A DNA stretch of 64,000 nucleotides from JBLEFH01 sp047345645 (GTDB taxonomy: Bacteria > Pseudomonadota > Alphaproteobacteria > Rhodobacterales > Rhodobacteraceae), in the NCBI GenBank assembly GCA_047345645.1, contig JBLEFH010000003.1; one strand, written 5' to 3'. Position numbers and translations under genes: made by a program. The notes below the pieces were generated by a model. The model made no database searches. It was not told the DNA's origin and was given only the letters and a program-made list of their open reading frames with translations. This document shows positions 17,063-25,978 of this stretch, in pieces. Each line of letters opens with the position of its first letter. Within the stretch, counting starts at the first letter, position 1.

Positions 17063-19355
17063 GCAACAACCTCCGAAGATCGGCCTTATCGCGCTCCGCC
17101 TGTTCTGCGAGCATGCGCCGGATGAGCGCTTCGAGCTGGTCATGATCGCCAGCGACACCAGCGCCAATATTAATGTTGTAGGTTGGCTGATAGACGATCT
17201 CTCTATTAGCGCCACCGGCTGCAACCGCGTTGTTACTCGCGTTTAGATAGCTCTCAATCGGGCTGGCCGCTGCCATGCCCCCGGAAAGCGCCACACCACC
17301 GGCTGCACCCGCTCCAATCAGTTTGCGCCGCAGCCCTTCCATGCGCGCCGTGGCCAAGCCCTCGCGGCGCTGGATGCCAACAGCCAAGCCTTCACTGATA
17401 TGACCGCCGAGCGCCATGAAGACCCGCGATGGCGAGCGAATGCCAAGCCGGTTCTTCAGCCAATTCTTCGCGCCGTCACCAACGCCACCAATCGCCTCTT
17501 TAACCGCGCCAAACTTGCTTTTGATACCGCTCATTAGGCCCTGAAGCATCTGCGTTCCGATTTCGCGCATGAATGCGGGCCAGCCGGAAACGATCTCTTT
17601 CACACCTTCCCAACCCGTCGCGTTCACCAGCTTAATGCTGTCCCAAACAGTCGTGAAAAACGTGGTGACCCCCTGCCATTGCGGCATGATGACGCCAAGC
17701 GGGGTGAAGCGCAGCAGCTCACGCAAGCCGTTCCACGCGCCTTCGGCATTGGCGCGAATGCCGCTCCACATCGAGCTGAAGAAAGTCGCCACAGTCTGCC
17801 ACTGCGGCATGATCAACCCAAGCGGGGTGAACCGCAGCAGCTCACGCAAGCTGTTCCACGCGCCCTCTGCGTTATTGCGGATGCTGCTCCAAAGATCACG
17901 GAAAAAGCCGCTCACGGCATCCCAATTGCGGATTATGAGATATGCGCCGCCCGCGATTGCCGCCACTGCGAGACCTATCGGATTGAAAAGCATCATTCGT
18001 CCGACGGCCTTAAATGCCACGCTGAAGAGCGTCATACTAAAGCGTAGGGTCGCCCAGCCAGCGATCAGGGGCGCGAGGCCAAGGGCCAACACGGCGATCC
18101 CGCCTGTCAGCGCGGCCACACCCGCGACAACGACACCAATGCCCGTAATCAGTCGTGGGTGCGCGCTGATCCAGTTGCTCATGCGATCCAGAAACGCGCC
18201 GATCTTCGGGAGCAGAACATCAAAGATCGGGACCAAGCGCAGGCCGATCTTCTGTCGCATGACCTCCCATTTCTGCCCGATGATATCCATTTTCGCGGCG
18301 AAGTTGTTATCAACCGCGGCGGCCATCTGCTCGGTGAACTCCGAGCCAGCGCTTGCCGCTTCATTCAATGCCTCGACATTGGCCCGAACCGCATCTTCCT
18401 GCCCCCACAAGGCATTGATCAGCTTCAGGGCCTCGGTCGTTCCAAATGCCTTTTTAATCTCGGCGCTTTCGAAGCCGTCGAGCGTCTCACCATAGCGCAG
18501 CTTCAAGTCCTGAAGAATATCCGGCATCGCGCGCAGCTGGCCGTTGTCGTCGAGGATCTTCACGCGGATAGGGTTTTTCGAATTCTTCGCCAACCCCTGA
18601 AACGCTTCATGCGCGCCCGCCGAGCTTTCCGCGAACGCCCGCAATGCCGTGCCAGCCTCACCGGCCTGCATAGAGGTTTGCATCATGCCGAGAACGGCCA
18701 TTTCCTCTTGCAGTCCCATGCCGAGGTTCGACGCGAACGCACCGGCGCTCTCAATCGCCTGCTGCATCTTCGCGCCGTCCGTCTTGAACTGCTGGACCGA
18801 TTTGGCAAGTGTCGCGCCGAACATGTTGCCCCAATCAGCGTCCGACATCTGCGCATTTTGCTTTTTGAAGATCCCGTAGGAAGTCGCGAAGAGCGACGTC
18901 ATCTGTTCGGGAATGCCCTTGGTGGCCTTGGCCGTAACCACCGCCGCCGCCGTCATATCCGCGACACCTTCATCGGTCAGCGAGGAAATGCCCGACTTAA
19001 TATCATAGGAGGCCGAAACAAAGCTCGCAGCAGTGACGCCTGCGATCTTACTCTGCATTTCAAGGCCCTTTTGGGTGACGATCTCAAGGTTCTCGACGCC
19101 AAGCGATGCCAGCTCGCCTTGCGCAACGGAAACCTCACGAATGCTGTCGGTCCAGCTCGTCAGAAGTTTGGCCGAAGCCGCAGAGACCCCGCCAGCCACA
19201 ACGCCAACTCCGCCGACCACCGCCGCCTTCTTCAAGGTGCTTTTCATCCGCGCGGCCGATTTCGCAACATTGCCCTCGACACCTTTGAGTGGGCCGGTCA
19301 GCTTGTCCTTCAGGCCGACGAGGACGGAGAGATCGATTTGCGAGGATTTGATCAT
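17055..19355 (-). CDS. Phage tail tape measure protein
   Basis: A 766-residue tape measure protein that sets tail length. The N-terminal half (about residues 1-380) is the TP901/P2 gpT-type core with GLKDKLTGPLKGVEGNVAKS and MLFNPIGLAV-type hydrophobic segments in the middle (residues 400-470). A 41-residue unit is repeated in tandem (RNNAEGAWNSLRELLRFTPL / RANAEGAWNGLRELLRFTPL). C-terminal segment RNREIVYQPTYNINIGAG-like and a charged tail ADLRRLLHD. Length predicts a tail of roughly 100-115 nm by the usual 0.15 nm per residue. The start overlaps the E' stop (ATGA). Confidence 0.93.
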   Translation of the reverse strand: MIKSSQIDLSVLVGLKDKLTGPLKGVEGNVAKSAARMKSTLKKAAVVGGVGVVAGGVSAASAKLLTSWTDSIREVSVAQGELASLGVENLEIVTQKGLEMQSKIAGVTAASFVSASYDIKSGISSLTDEGVADMTAAAVVTAKATKGIPEQMTSLFATSYGIFKKQNAQMSDADWGNMFGATLAKSVQQFKTDGAKMQQAIESAGAFASNLGMGLQEEMAVLGMMQTSMQAGEAGTALRAFAESSAGAHEAFQGLAKNSKNPIRVKILDDNGQLRAMPDILQDLKLRYGETLDGFESAEIKKAFGTTEALKLINALWGQEDAVRANVEALNEAASAGSEFTEQMAAAVDNNFAAKMDIIGQKWEVMRQKIGLRLVPIFDVLLPKIGAFLDRMSNWISAHPRLITGIGVVVAGVAALTGGIAVLALGLAPLIAGWATLRFSMTLFSVAFKAVGRMMLFNPIGLAVAAIAGGAYLIIRNWDAVSGFFRDLWSSIRNNAEGAWNSLRELLRFTPLGLIMPQWQTVATFFSSMWSGIRANAEGAWNGLRELLRFTPLGVIMPQWQGVTTFFTTVWDSIKLVNATGWEGVKEIVSGWPAFMREIGTQMLQGLMSGIKSKFGAVKEAIGGVGDGAKNWLKNRLGIRSPSRVFMALGGHISEGLAVGIQRREGLATARMEGLRRKLIGAGAAGGVALSGGMAAASPIESYLNASNNAVAAGGANREIVYQPTYNINIGAGVAGDHDQLEALIRRMLAEQAERDKADLRRLLHD
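17663..17908. repeat. 123-bp tandem repeat inside tape measure gene
   Basis: Two adjacent 123-bp (41-codon) units are near identical, for example GGGGTGAAGCGCAGCAGCTC and GGGGTGAACCGCAGCAGCTC at 17701 and 17824. The repeat is in frame and lengthens the tape measure. Confidence 0.85.
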
Positions 19356-19480
19356 CGTGGCTTCGGCTGGCTTTCTTTATGAAGGCGCTTTGCGTCTTCG
19401 AAGTGTTCGAGAAGGTCTTCCACCGGCATGCTTTCCATTTCCGAGGGCTGCCAGTGGAAGACAAACGCGAGAACCGACAT
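19352..19480 (-). CDS. GpE'-type tail assembly protein (probably made by frameshift from gpE)
   Basis: From its own ATG this frame codes 42 residues beginning MSVLAFVFHWQPSEMESMPV. The FHWQPSEM core is the P2 GpE (E') signature. The frame stays open upstream through the end of gpE in the -1 frame, so by analogy with P2 the functional product is likely a gpE-E' fusion made by -1 frameshifting. It overlaps the tape-measure start by ATGA. The tail assembly chaperone binds the tape measure during tail building. Confidence 0.8.
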   Translation of the reverse strand: MSVLAFVFHWQPSEMESMPVEDLLEHFEDAKRLHKESQPKPR

Positions 19481-19512
19481 GATCTCGCGCAGGTCTTTTT
19501 CGCGAAGCGCGA

Positions 19513-19755
19513 TCAGCCCTTGGTGAACTCCCCCATTTTGTTGCCGAGCTGCACGAAGTCATAAATATCAAACTGATCGACCACGCTCGGAGGGATTTCC
19601 GCGCAATCCACAAGGAGCGATGCGGTTTGACCTGCATCCGTGTCGTTCTTTTGTGCGCGCTTGATGTCTGCGGCGTTCGGACGGCGGAAATTGATTTCCT
19701 TGATCTCCTGATCGCCATCCATCACCGGATATCGCAGCTTATAAGTATTGTTCAT
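19513..19755 (-). CDS. Phage tail assembly chaperone E
   Basis: 80 residues of the gpE / gp41-type tail assembly chaperone family: KLRYPVMDGDQEIKEINFRR at the N-terminus and PNAADIKRAQKNDTDAG. It sits between the tail tube and tape-measure genes, the universal place for this chaperone. A run of five G lies in ATGGGGGAG five codons before the stop, a candidate site for the -1 shift into E'. Confidence 0.88.
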   Translation of the reverse strand: MNNTYKLRYPVMDGDQEIKEINFRRPNAADIKRAQKNDTDAGQTASLLVDCAEIPPSVVDQFDIYDFVQLGNKMGEFTKG

Positions 19756-19785
19756 GTGTGCTTTCCCTTCTTTTGCACGTTTGCG

Positions 19786-20292
19786 TTAGAGGCCGATGGC
19801 TTTGCGGGTCTCGGCGAGCTGATCGACGCCGTTGATCTTGGCAATCATGTTGATCGGATCGATTTCGACCAGCTCCACACCATCATACTCATACTGATAA
19901 TAGTGCAGCGTCAGCTTCAGCTTGATCTCTGCACTATCGTTCTTCTTCCACGTTCCGGGGTCCAGCTCCGCGATATGCGCGCGCATCTTGTGCTGAACGG
20001 CGTGACGGGTGCCGTTCGCATCCGCCAGCGCACCCTTCGCCGTGAAGGCGTAGGTGTTGCCCGGCACGACGCCGAGCAACGTGAAGATGTCTTTGTCCTG
20101 CGCCTTGATCGTCGCCTCGGCTTCGAGCTTTTCAAAGCTCCCGCTCGGCACATCGACCACAGCGCCAAGTCCCCCGCCATCATACTCGATCATCTTGGCG
20201 ACGATCTTCGGCGGCGTGAACTCTTCGATCCGGCCCGCATATCCGCGACCATCAGCGAAGAAATTGAAGTTCTGGAATACATCCTTGATCAT
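19786..20292 (-). CDS. Phage major tail tube protein (FII)
   Basis: 168 residues, P2 gpFII family. N-terminal MIKDVFQNFNFFADGRGYAG and EEFTPPKIVAKMIEYDGGG-like segments, then strand-rich DKDIFTLLGVVPGNTYAFTA. It forms the inner tube through which DNA passes. It lies directly downstream of the sheath gene as in P2. Confidence 0.93.
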   Translation of the reverse strand: MIKDVFQNFNFFADGRGYAGRIEEFTPPKIVAKMIEYDGGGLGAVVDVPSGSFEKLEAEATIKAQDKDIFTLLGVVPGNTYAFTAKGALADANGTRHAVQHKMRAHIAELDPGTWKKNDSAEIKLKLTLHYYQYEYDGVELVEIDPINMIAKINGVDQLAETRKAIGL

Positions 20293-20307
20293 GTCTCGAT
20301 CTCTCCT

Positions 20308-21480
20308 TTATGCGGCCACCGGCAGAACATCCGCCAGATACTCGCTGTTGATATGCATGCGGAAATTGACGTGTTCCGCCGTGCCATATTCGACGAAATC
20401 GAAGTCAAAGAAGACGTCGCCGCCCTCCATGTTCGTCGGCGTGTTCAGATCCGGGTCCGCCCAGCAACGACCACCAGCAATGGCCTGCTGCTGCTTCAGC
20501 GTCCGCAGGTAGTTATCCACACCGGCTATCACGTCCTCAAAATAGGTCGTGGTGATGTTGCGATCCACGGCCCAGAAGTGCGCGCGCATGATGCTGTCGC
20601 CGATCATGTCGCCGATGCGGCGGCGCTTGAGGAATGCCCATTTCGGATCTGCCGAGCAGCTGCGGTTGCCCCACAGGCGATACCCATTCTTGCGAATGAT
20701 GGTGGTCACCTGCTTCTCATTGAGAAGGTTCGCGCGCGAATTCGCATCGCCCAAGGTAAAGTCCACCGGGCGCGCGATCCCCGTGATGCCGAGAATTTCG
20801 CGGTTAGAGGGCGAATGCCAGAAACCGCGCTCCGCATCGGATTTTGCGATCAGGCCCGCCACGCGGTCGCTCGCCGGACGGATCACGTCTGCATTTGCTT
20901 CCGTGTCCCATACCGTCACCCACGGATCGACGAGATAGGCGCGCGCCGAACCGAAATTCTCACGATAGGCAAGCGCATCCGCATCGGTCGTGTTCGGGCC
21001 GTCAATCACCGTGATGGCCCGAAGGCGCTCGGCCACGCTGACCATTTCGGTCGCGACCGAAAGTTCATGGCTGAAGCCCGGTGCGATAATGATGCGCGGC
21101 GTCACGCCGACCTCGACCTCAGCGGCGAGCAGCGCCCGCAAGCCCTGATACTGACCGCTCTCCGCGTCAACCCCGCCGATCACAGCACTGACCGCATCTT
21201 GGGCAGTCTCGCCCTCTTCGACGCGAACGACCACGACGACTGCGCCAGCCTGATCAAAGATACCGTCAATCGCATCGGGAAGCGTCCCGGTTGCGCCCAG
21301 ACCTGCGGCCTCGCGGCGCGATCCGGCGATCATCACCGGCACATTGAGCGGGAAGGCGAGCGGATCGGCGTCAGGCGCGTTGCCGACGACGCCGATCACC
21401 GCCGAGCGAACGGTTTGAATGGGGCGCACACCGCTGTCGATTTCAACGAGGTCCACGCCGTGAAGGAATGTTTCAGCCAT
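20308..21480 (-). CDS. Phage tail sheath protein (FI)
   Basis: 390 residues, contractile sheath family (P2 gpFI). N-terminal ETFLHGVDLVEIDSGVRPIQ is typical. The central domain has GVTPRIIIAPGFSHELSVAT and the conserved RAYLVDPWVTVWD; the C-terminal domain has YRLWGNRSCSADPKWAFLKR. ATG at 21480 has AAGGAGAA upstream. It contracts to drive the tube through the host envelope. Confidence 0.95.
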   Translation of the reverse strand: MAETFLHGVDLVEIDSGVRPIQTVRSAVIGVVGNAPDADPLAFPLNVPVMIAGSRREAAGLGATGTLPDAIDGIFDQAGAVVVVVRVEEGETAQDAVSAVIGGVDAESGQYQGLRALLAAEVEVGVTPRIIIAPGFSHELSVATEMVSVAERLRAITVIDGPNTTDADALAYRENFGSARAYLVDPWVTVWDTEANADVIRPASDRVAGLIAKSDAERGFWHSPSNREILGITGIARPVDFTLGDANSRANLLNEKQVTTIIRKNGYRLWGNRSCSADPKWAFLKRRRIGDMIGDSIMRAHFWAVDRNITTTYFEDVIAGVDNYLRTLKQQQAIAGGRCWADPDLNTPTNMEGGDVFFDFDFVEYGTAEHVNFRMHINSEYLADVLPVAA

Positions 21481-21490
21481 AGCTTTCTCC

Positions 21491-22051
21491 TTAATAGCTG
21501 CCGAGCAATTCGGTGATGCTGGCCGGGGCATCCGGCCAGTGGTGATCTTGTTGGAAAGAGATGCTGCCGCTCTTCGAAAGGAGCGCCGCCTTTTGGCGCA
21601 TGTCCTTCATCCAAAGGATCAACATGCGATAGGCCGCAGTCTCTTTCTCATCCAGAATGCCAAGCGACAAAGAGGCTGCGAGTGTGGTGCGCTTCCCTTC
21701 ACCGGCAATCTCGGAAATGCGCTTTTCAGCCTCTTGCTGAATACGGCCTTCGAGATCAGACGGTTTCGGCGGCGGAGCCTCGGATAGCGCGCCCTGCGGC
21801 GGCACCTCATCAAGTGATTGGATTTCATGCTTGGTGCCGTCTTCCGTCCAGTAGACATAACCGCGAAAGTCCGGGACAATCTCCCATGCAACGCCATTCC
21901 AGACAGCGCTTTCGCGGTGCCGCCCTTCTGGCGGTGCAATGGTGGTGGCACCAGCAGGCACCAACGCATTGCCGTCGAGTGGATCACGGCGCGCCACGGT
22001 CGTTCCGCAATACTCACCGGTTGAAGTCGTATAATGAAAGATCTGTGTCAT
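21491..22051 (-). CDS. Putative tail fibre assembly protein
   Basis: 186 residues. The N-terminus (FHYTTSTGEYCGTTVARRDP) and the centre (WNGVAWEIVPDFRGYVYW) match the short strand motifs found in tail fibre assembly and DUF4376-like proteins that sit after fibre genes. The middle is charged and helical (SDLEGRIQQEAEKRISEIAG). Position after the collar-domain fibre supports a fibre chaperone role; function is inferred from context. Start 22051 was chosen for its GAGG site over a nearby upstream ATG. Confidence 0.65.
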   Translation of the reverse strand: MTQIFHYTTSTGEYCGTTVARRDPLDGNALVPAGATTIAPPEGRHRESAVWNGVAWEIVPDFRGYVYWTEDGTKHEIQSLDEVPPQGALSEAPPPKPSDLEGRIQQEAEKRISEIAGEGKRTTLAASLSLGILDEKETAAYRMLILWMKDMRQKAALLSKSGSISFQQDHHWPDAPASITELLGSY

Positions 22052-22060
22052 TCTCATCCT

Positions 22061-22726
22061 CTAGTATTTGATGCAGAACATAAGAGCCGTATTCTTCGGC
22101 CTGTTTTCATTGGAGGTCGGAACGACGCGGCTCGCATCAAACTCGAAACTTTCAACGCCCGCACCAATATTTCCACTCGACTGGACGTAGCTCACATCTC
22201 CGATGTGCCTCAAAAAAGCACCGGTCATTATGGGATTGTTCCGCCCGAACAGACTGTCAGCCCCATGTCCACGAACATCGACCTGACCCTTGATATTTCG
22301 AATGGTGTCCCCTTGCTCACTGCCCATAGCCCGCGCGTTATCCACGCCTCGCCCGTGATCCCACCCTCGGACGAACTGGCCGCGCAGATCTGGAACGGCA
22401 AATGTGGTCTCACCATCGCCGTCGCCGAAGATTGTGCCAATCGCAGCGAAAAGCTTTGCGTAGGTATCACGGCGAATTTGGGAGCCATCACACTCTAACC
22501 AGCCAGACGGCGGCTCTGTCCCGGCAAAGGTTATCAATGCCCCTGCTGGCGATGCCATTTCGACCATCTGCTTGAGAAATGCCGTCCGGCATGCGAGCTG
22601 AAGCGCCTGAATATTTGAAATCCCCAGACCTGCTTCAAGATCCGGCTCCCCTCCGACAACTGGGTCGGTGGTCTCGATACGATAGATTTCATCAAACCAC
22701 AGGCTTTGCTCGGTCAGGTTTGCCAT
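22061..22726 (-). CDS. Tail fibre protein with phage tail collar domain
   Basis: 221 residues. The central tail-collar domain reads PPSGWLECDGSQIRRDTYAK, LFAAIGTIFGDGDGETTFAV and PDLRGQFVRGWDHGRGVD, followed by a distal strand-rich part ending NRPKNTALMFCIKY, typical of short receptor-binding fibres. It lies after gpI at the place of P2 gpH but is much shorter, so the main host-range determinant may be elsewhere (see the 1301-residue protein). Confidence 0.88.
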   Translation of the reverse strand: MANLTEQSLWFDEIYRIETTDPVVGGEPDLEAGLGISNIQALQLACRTAFLKQMVEMASPAGALITFAGTEPPSGWLECDGSQIRRDTYAKLFAAIGTIFGDGDGETTFAVPDLRGQFVRGWDHGRGVDNARAMGSEQGDTIRNIKGQVDVRGHGADSLFGRNNPIMTGAFLRHIGDVSYVQSSGNIGAGVESFEFDASRVVPTSNENRPKNTALMFCIKY

Positions 22727-23290
22727 TCAGATAACTCCATATGTAAAAGTGCCGTCATAGGTGAGGACGCTGTCGTGAACATGCGCCACCTCGACGTAGT
22801 TCAGCTCTTTGAGTTGACAGTGCTGCGGCGTGACACCTTCGAGTATTGCGCGCAAAATGTTCGCTTGTTTGATCGAAAGCGGCTTTTTGACGAAGACACT
22901 GTATTCTGCCCAGTGCTGCGCCTCGCCATGCGTCTCACTTCCATCGTAAGAGAATGCGTCGTTGTAGCGTTCGGCATTTTGCCCCTCGACCAAGATCGCA
23001 TCGCCGTAGCCTGCGGCCTTCAGCGCGCGCCGGATCGCAGACACAACCCCGTTCTTTCGATGCACCTGAATGCTGGCCGCAATCACGGCGCGCTGCGTCA
23101 CCTCCGGCCAGCTTTCATCCCAATAATTCACCGACATTTCCCACGCGAGCGCCGGAAGCGCGCTTGAGGGGCATGTTTCGGCGCGCTTTAGCTGGTCGAT
23201 AGAGACGGGCAAATCTGTTGTGCTCGACAGCGCCTCTTCAACTGCGCGCTCGATCTGTGTCGCGTTTGGGGGAAGCAGGCTTTTAAACAT
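22727..23290 (-). CDS. Phage tail protein I (baseplate)
   Basis: 187 residues, P2 gpI family: LLPPNATQIERAVEEALSST at the N-terminus and CPSSALPALAWEMSVNYWDE, the clear family signature. A baseplate component that links fibres to the plate. It overlaps the gpJ stop by 8 bases. Confidence 0.92.
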   Translation of the reverse strand: MFKSLLPPNATQIERAVEEALSSTTDLPVSIDQLKRAETCPSSALPALAWEMSVNYWDESWPEVTQRAVIAASIQVHRKNGVVSAIRRALKAAGYGDAILVEGQNAERYNDAFSYDGSETHGEAQHWAEYSVFVKKPLSIKQANILRAILEGVTPQHCQLKELNYVEVAHVHDSVLTYDGTFTYGVI

Positions 23291-24185
23291 CTGTCCCCCC
23301 TAGAGAAATTGCTGTCTCGGTGCAGAATGCCGCCTGATTGCCGTTCACCTCGATGTCTGCGGTCGGCTCAACGAGGCGCACCTTTTGAACACCCGGTCGA
23401 TGCAACGCCGCGTAGATCCCGGAGAGCGTGATGTCATGGCCAAGCCTGTGCGTTTCGTTCAAATACTGATCCAGCGCAACAGATGCCGCCTCTTCGACCA
23501 CGGACGCATCTGGTCCTTGATAGGTCGTAAGTTCGGCCTCGACACGAAACAGCAGGATCGCGGCGCTCTCCACGAGGACCGTGCTGCAAAGTGGCCGCAC
23601 ATCGTCGTCACTTAGAACATCTTGGACAGACTGCTGAAGATCTGCCGAGGCGCTGCCATCTCCTTCATTCGACAAAATAGTCACCAGAACCGTTCCAGGC
23701 ACCGGACGCGAGACCGCCACATCCTTGACCGCAGGATCAGCCGTGAAGGCCCAAAAAACGTAAGCTCCGCGCGGGCCTGCGGTGCTGAACCCCTCAAGCG
23801 CCAACTGCGCACGGCGGCGAAATCTGCTGTCACCCTCATAGACAGCCGCAACAGGCGGGCGCGCCAGATCATCGGCGGGTGTGATCAGCGCCCGCTCTAC
23901 GCCGTAAAGAGCGGCGAGGTGATCCAGATCAGACCCTGTCGCAAATGCCAGCATATTGGCTTTCGACTGATCATTGATTTTTTGGCGCAGGAGCAATTCA
24001 CGATACGCTTCAGCCTGAAGAAAGAGGTTCAGATCGTCGCTCTCATAATCAAGGGCGGCGGCAAGGTGGGGTGCAAGTTCAACCAACCGCGCGCGTTTCG
24101 CCGCAAGGATCGCTTCGAAATTCAGCTCCTCAATCATTTTGGGCGCGGGGAGCTTTGAGAGATCAATCGCCGAATAACCGCTCAT
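23283..24185 (-). CDS. Baseplate assembly protein J
   Basis: 300 residues of the gpJ/gp47 family: KMIEELNFEAILAAKRARLV in the N-terminus, LLLRQKINDQSKANMLAFAT with SDLDHLAALYGVER (diagnostic), and RRRAQLALEGFSTAGPRGAY. It forms the baseplate wedge with gpW. The start overlaps the gpW stop (ATGA). Confidence 0.94.
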   Translation of the reverse strand: MSGYSAIDLSKLPAPKMIEELNFEAILAAKRARLVELAPHLAAALDYESDDLNLFLQAEAYRELLLRQKINDQSKANMLAFATGSDLDHLAALYGVERALITPADDLARPPVAAVYEGDSRFRRRAQLALEGFSTAGPRGAYVFWAFTADPAVKDVAVSRPVPGTVLVTILSNEGDGSASADLQQSVQDVLSDDDVRPLCSTVLVESAAILLFRVEAELTTYQGPDASVVEEAASVALDQYLNETHRLGHDITLSGIYAALHRPGVQKVRLVEPTADIEVNGNQAAFCTETAISLGGTDV

Positions 24186-24520
24186 AGCTCGATCCCCTCA
24201 AGCGTGACACGGCGACCTTCCGGCAGGTAGTCGCCCTCAACGGTCAAGGTGACACCGTTCTCTTTCGCGACGGCCTGCACACGGACCACACTGAACCGCT
24301 TTTCCCATTTGCGAATGGCGTCGATGGTGTTGCTGTAAAGCTTCACCAGCATCACGCTATCCATGTTCTGATCGACAAGCGGGAAGATATCCGCGCCGAA
24401 ATCCCGGCGCATCACGCGGGTTTCTGTGTCCGTGGTCAGGATGCGGGTGATCGACTTTCGCAGATGCTCGATCCCTGAAATCTTCTTGCCGGTGGTGAAA
24501 TCAAAGCTTTGGACGGTCAT
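24182..24520 (-). CDS. Baseplate assembly protein W (gp25-like)
   Basis: 112 residues of the GPW/gp25 family, with the diagnostic EHLRKSITRILTTDTETRVM and RRDFGADIFPLVDQ. It is a baseplate wedge protein that nucleates sheath assembly and is related to lysozyme-domain-less T4 gp25. It overlaps both neighbours by ATGA, so the V-W-J block is tightly coupled. Confidence 0.94.
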   Translation of the reverse strand: MTVQSFDFTTGKKISGIEHLRKSITRILTTDTETRVMRRDFGADIFPLVDQNMDSVMLVKLYSNTIDAIRKWEKRFSVVRVQAVAKENGVTLTVEGDYLPEGRRVTLEGIEL

Positions 24521-25041
24521 TGCGGCCCGCCTGTGCTTGCGCCGCCCGACATCACGCCGCCATGGACATGCGTGGTCAGGCTGATGCCGCTGGCGATCAC
24601 ATCGCCGTTGACCACAACATCTCCGGAGATTTCCAGACCGCCCGTCGCGACGATTTCAACCGTGCCGCCGTTGAGATCAATCGTCAGGCTTCCTGCCGCC
24701 CGGTCGTATGCAATGCTCGCGCCGTCTTGATATTCCCGGCTATGCACATTGGCGCTGCTCTCGCTCGCCTGATGCGTCCCGTTATAGAGCGCCGCGATGA
24801 TCACCCCGCTCGACAGATTGCCGGAGGGTGCCAGCACAACGACTTCCTCACCGACCTCATAGGGCGACCAGACCTTATCGTTTGCCGCGCGCGGCGCAGC
24901 CATACGAAGCCAACCCGACAGCAGGTCGCCAACATCCACACGGGCACGCGGCGGATTGCTGTAATCGACATCGCGAATGGTGCCGTAGCGAACCAGATCG
25001 CCGATCATGGCGTTATGCCGTGAGGTCTCGAAAGCACTCAT
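24517..25041 (-). CDS. Baseplate assembly protein V (spike)
   Basis: 174 residues, P2 gpV family. OB-fold segment YGTIRDVDYSNPPRARVDVG and DLLSGWLRMAAPRA, then a strand-rich stem with repeated VEIVATGGLEISGDVVVNGD, and a C-terminal HVHGG iron-binding-type His-x-His tip. It forms the membrane-piercing spike. Start 25041 was preferred because it overlaps the previous stop (ATGA). Confidence 0.92.
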   Translation of the reverse strand: MSAFETSRHNAMIGDLVRYGTIRDVDYSNPPRARVDVGDLLSGWLRMAAPRAANDKVWSPYEVGEEVVVLAPSGNLSSGVIIAALYNGTHQASESSANVHSREYQDGASIAYDRAAGSLTIDLNGGTVEIVATGGLEISGDVVVNGDVIASGISLTTHVHGGVMSGGASTGGPQ

Positions 25042-25547
25042 CCGCCCCATGCTCCAATCGGCTCGTAATCGTCTTCGTGACCAAAACCGATATCCGGCGC
25101 TTGGCCGATCATCAGGTTCGGACGCTGGCGCGGCGCATCCTCGCGCAAGAGAAAGCCTTCAACGGACAGGCGCATCGCCGTCACCACCTGTTGATCGGTG
25201 ATCTTGTCGCGGATCTCGATCAACGTGGCACGGGCCTGCTCGGTCATTGTGCCGGGGCCATCGGCCACGGGCAGGAGGTGGATCGGATTTGCCACGAGAT
25301 CGGCGATCAGCGGCGCGGTCGCCAGCTGATCCACATCATCGCCGCGCAGCTCCGCATAAAGAACGCCTTCAAACGCGGCCTTAATTTCAAAATTCGTGTC
25401 GTTGAAATGCCCGCCATCCGGGCCGAACTTGAGAACCTCATTGGCGACAATGACCGCCTTGTGGTCCCAGACCGTCTCCATGGCCTCCGGAAGGAACTCC
25501 ATCAACCGCGATCCCAGCTCTTCTTCAATTCTGCTTCGCAGGTTCAT
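25038..25547 (-). CDS. Prophage virion-cluster protein of unknown function
   Basis: 169 residues, acidic, no membrane segment. N-terminus LRSRIEEELGSRLMEFLPEA is helical; the middle has FEIKAAFEGVLYAELRGDDV and an Asp-rich C-terminus (GFGHEDDYEPIGAWGG). I do not recognise the family. It sits between the head-completion-like gene and gpV, where P2 has tail-completion genes R/S, so a neck or tail-terminator role is possible but only by position. Confidence 0.7.
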   Translation of the reverse strand: MNLRSRIEEELGSRLMEFLPEAMETVWDHKAVIVANEVLKFGPDGGHFNDTNFEIKAAFEGVLYAELRGDDVDQLATAPLIADLVANPIHLLPVADGPGTMTEQARATLIEIRDKITDQQVVTAMRLSVEGFLLREDAPRQRPNLMIGQAPDIGFGHEDDYEPIGAWGG

Positions 25548-25555
25548 GGTGCCTC

Positions 25556-25975
25556 CTAAATTGCGATCATCGTCAGACCGCCAAAGCGCGGTGTCGGATC
25601 ATCATCGTCATTGCTGGCCGAGGCGATTTCGCCCGCCAGCTCGTGAAATCGGTCCATGAGCACTTGAACGCGCGCGTCCGTGTCGTCAGCATCGAGAAAG
25701 CGGTATTGCACTGAGCCTTCGAGCCGTCCGATCTTTGCCGCCCCATCGAGCGCGAAAGTGTTGAGCCATGGATAGACGCTGGCCAAGGCGCGCACGGTGA
25801 GCGCCTCTTGCCAAGTTTCTTCAGCCTCGACGGGAGGCACCATCACGCCCGACCGGCTCGCCAGATCGCGCGCGGCAATCCGGATATGCTTGGTCAGGAG
25901 CGTGTCCGGGACTTCGCTAGGGAGGTTTGCGAACTCCCGGACATCCTGCGGCGTGATGGTGATCCCCTGCGGCAT
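25556..25975 (-). CDS. Putative head-tail connector/head completion protein
   Basis: 139 residues. N-terminus ITPQDVREFANLPSEVPDTL and TKHIRIAARDLASRSGVMVP form the short helices seen in gp6-like connectors and P2 gpL-type completion proteins; the rest has ALTVRALASVYPWLNTFALD. It lies directly downstream of the major capsid gene as expected for a connector. Family assignment is tentative. Confidence 0.65.
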   Translation of the reverse strand: MPQGITITPQDVREFANLPSEVPDTLLTKHIRIAARDLASRSGVMVPPVEAEETWQEALTVRALASVYPWLNTFALDGAAKIGRLEGSVQYRFLDADDTDARVQVLMDRFHELAGEIASASNDDDDPTPRFGGLTMIAI

Positions 25976-25978
25976 GGC

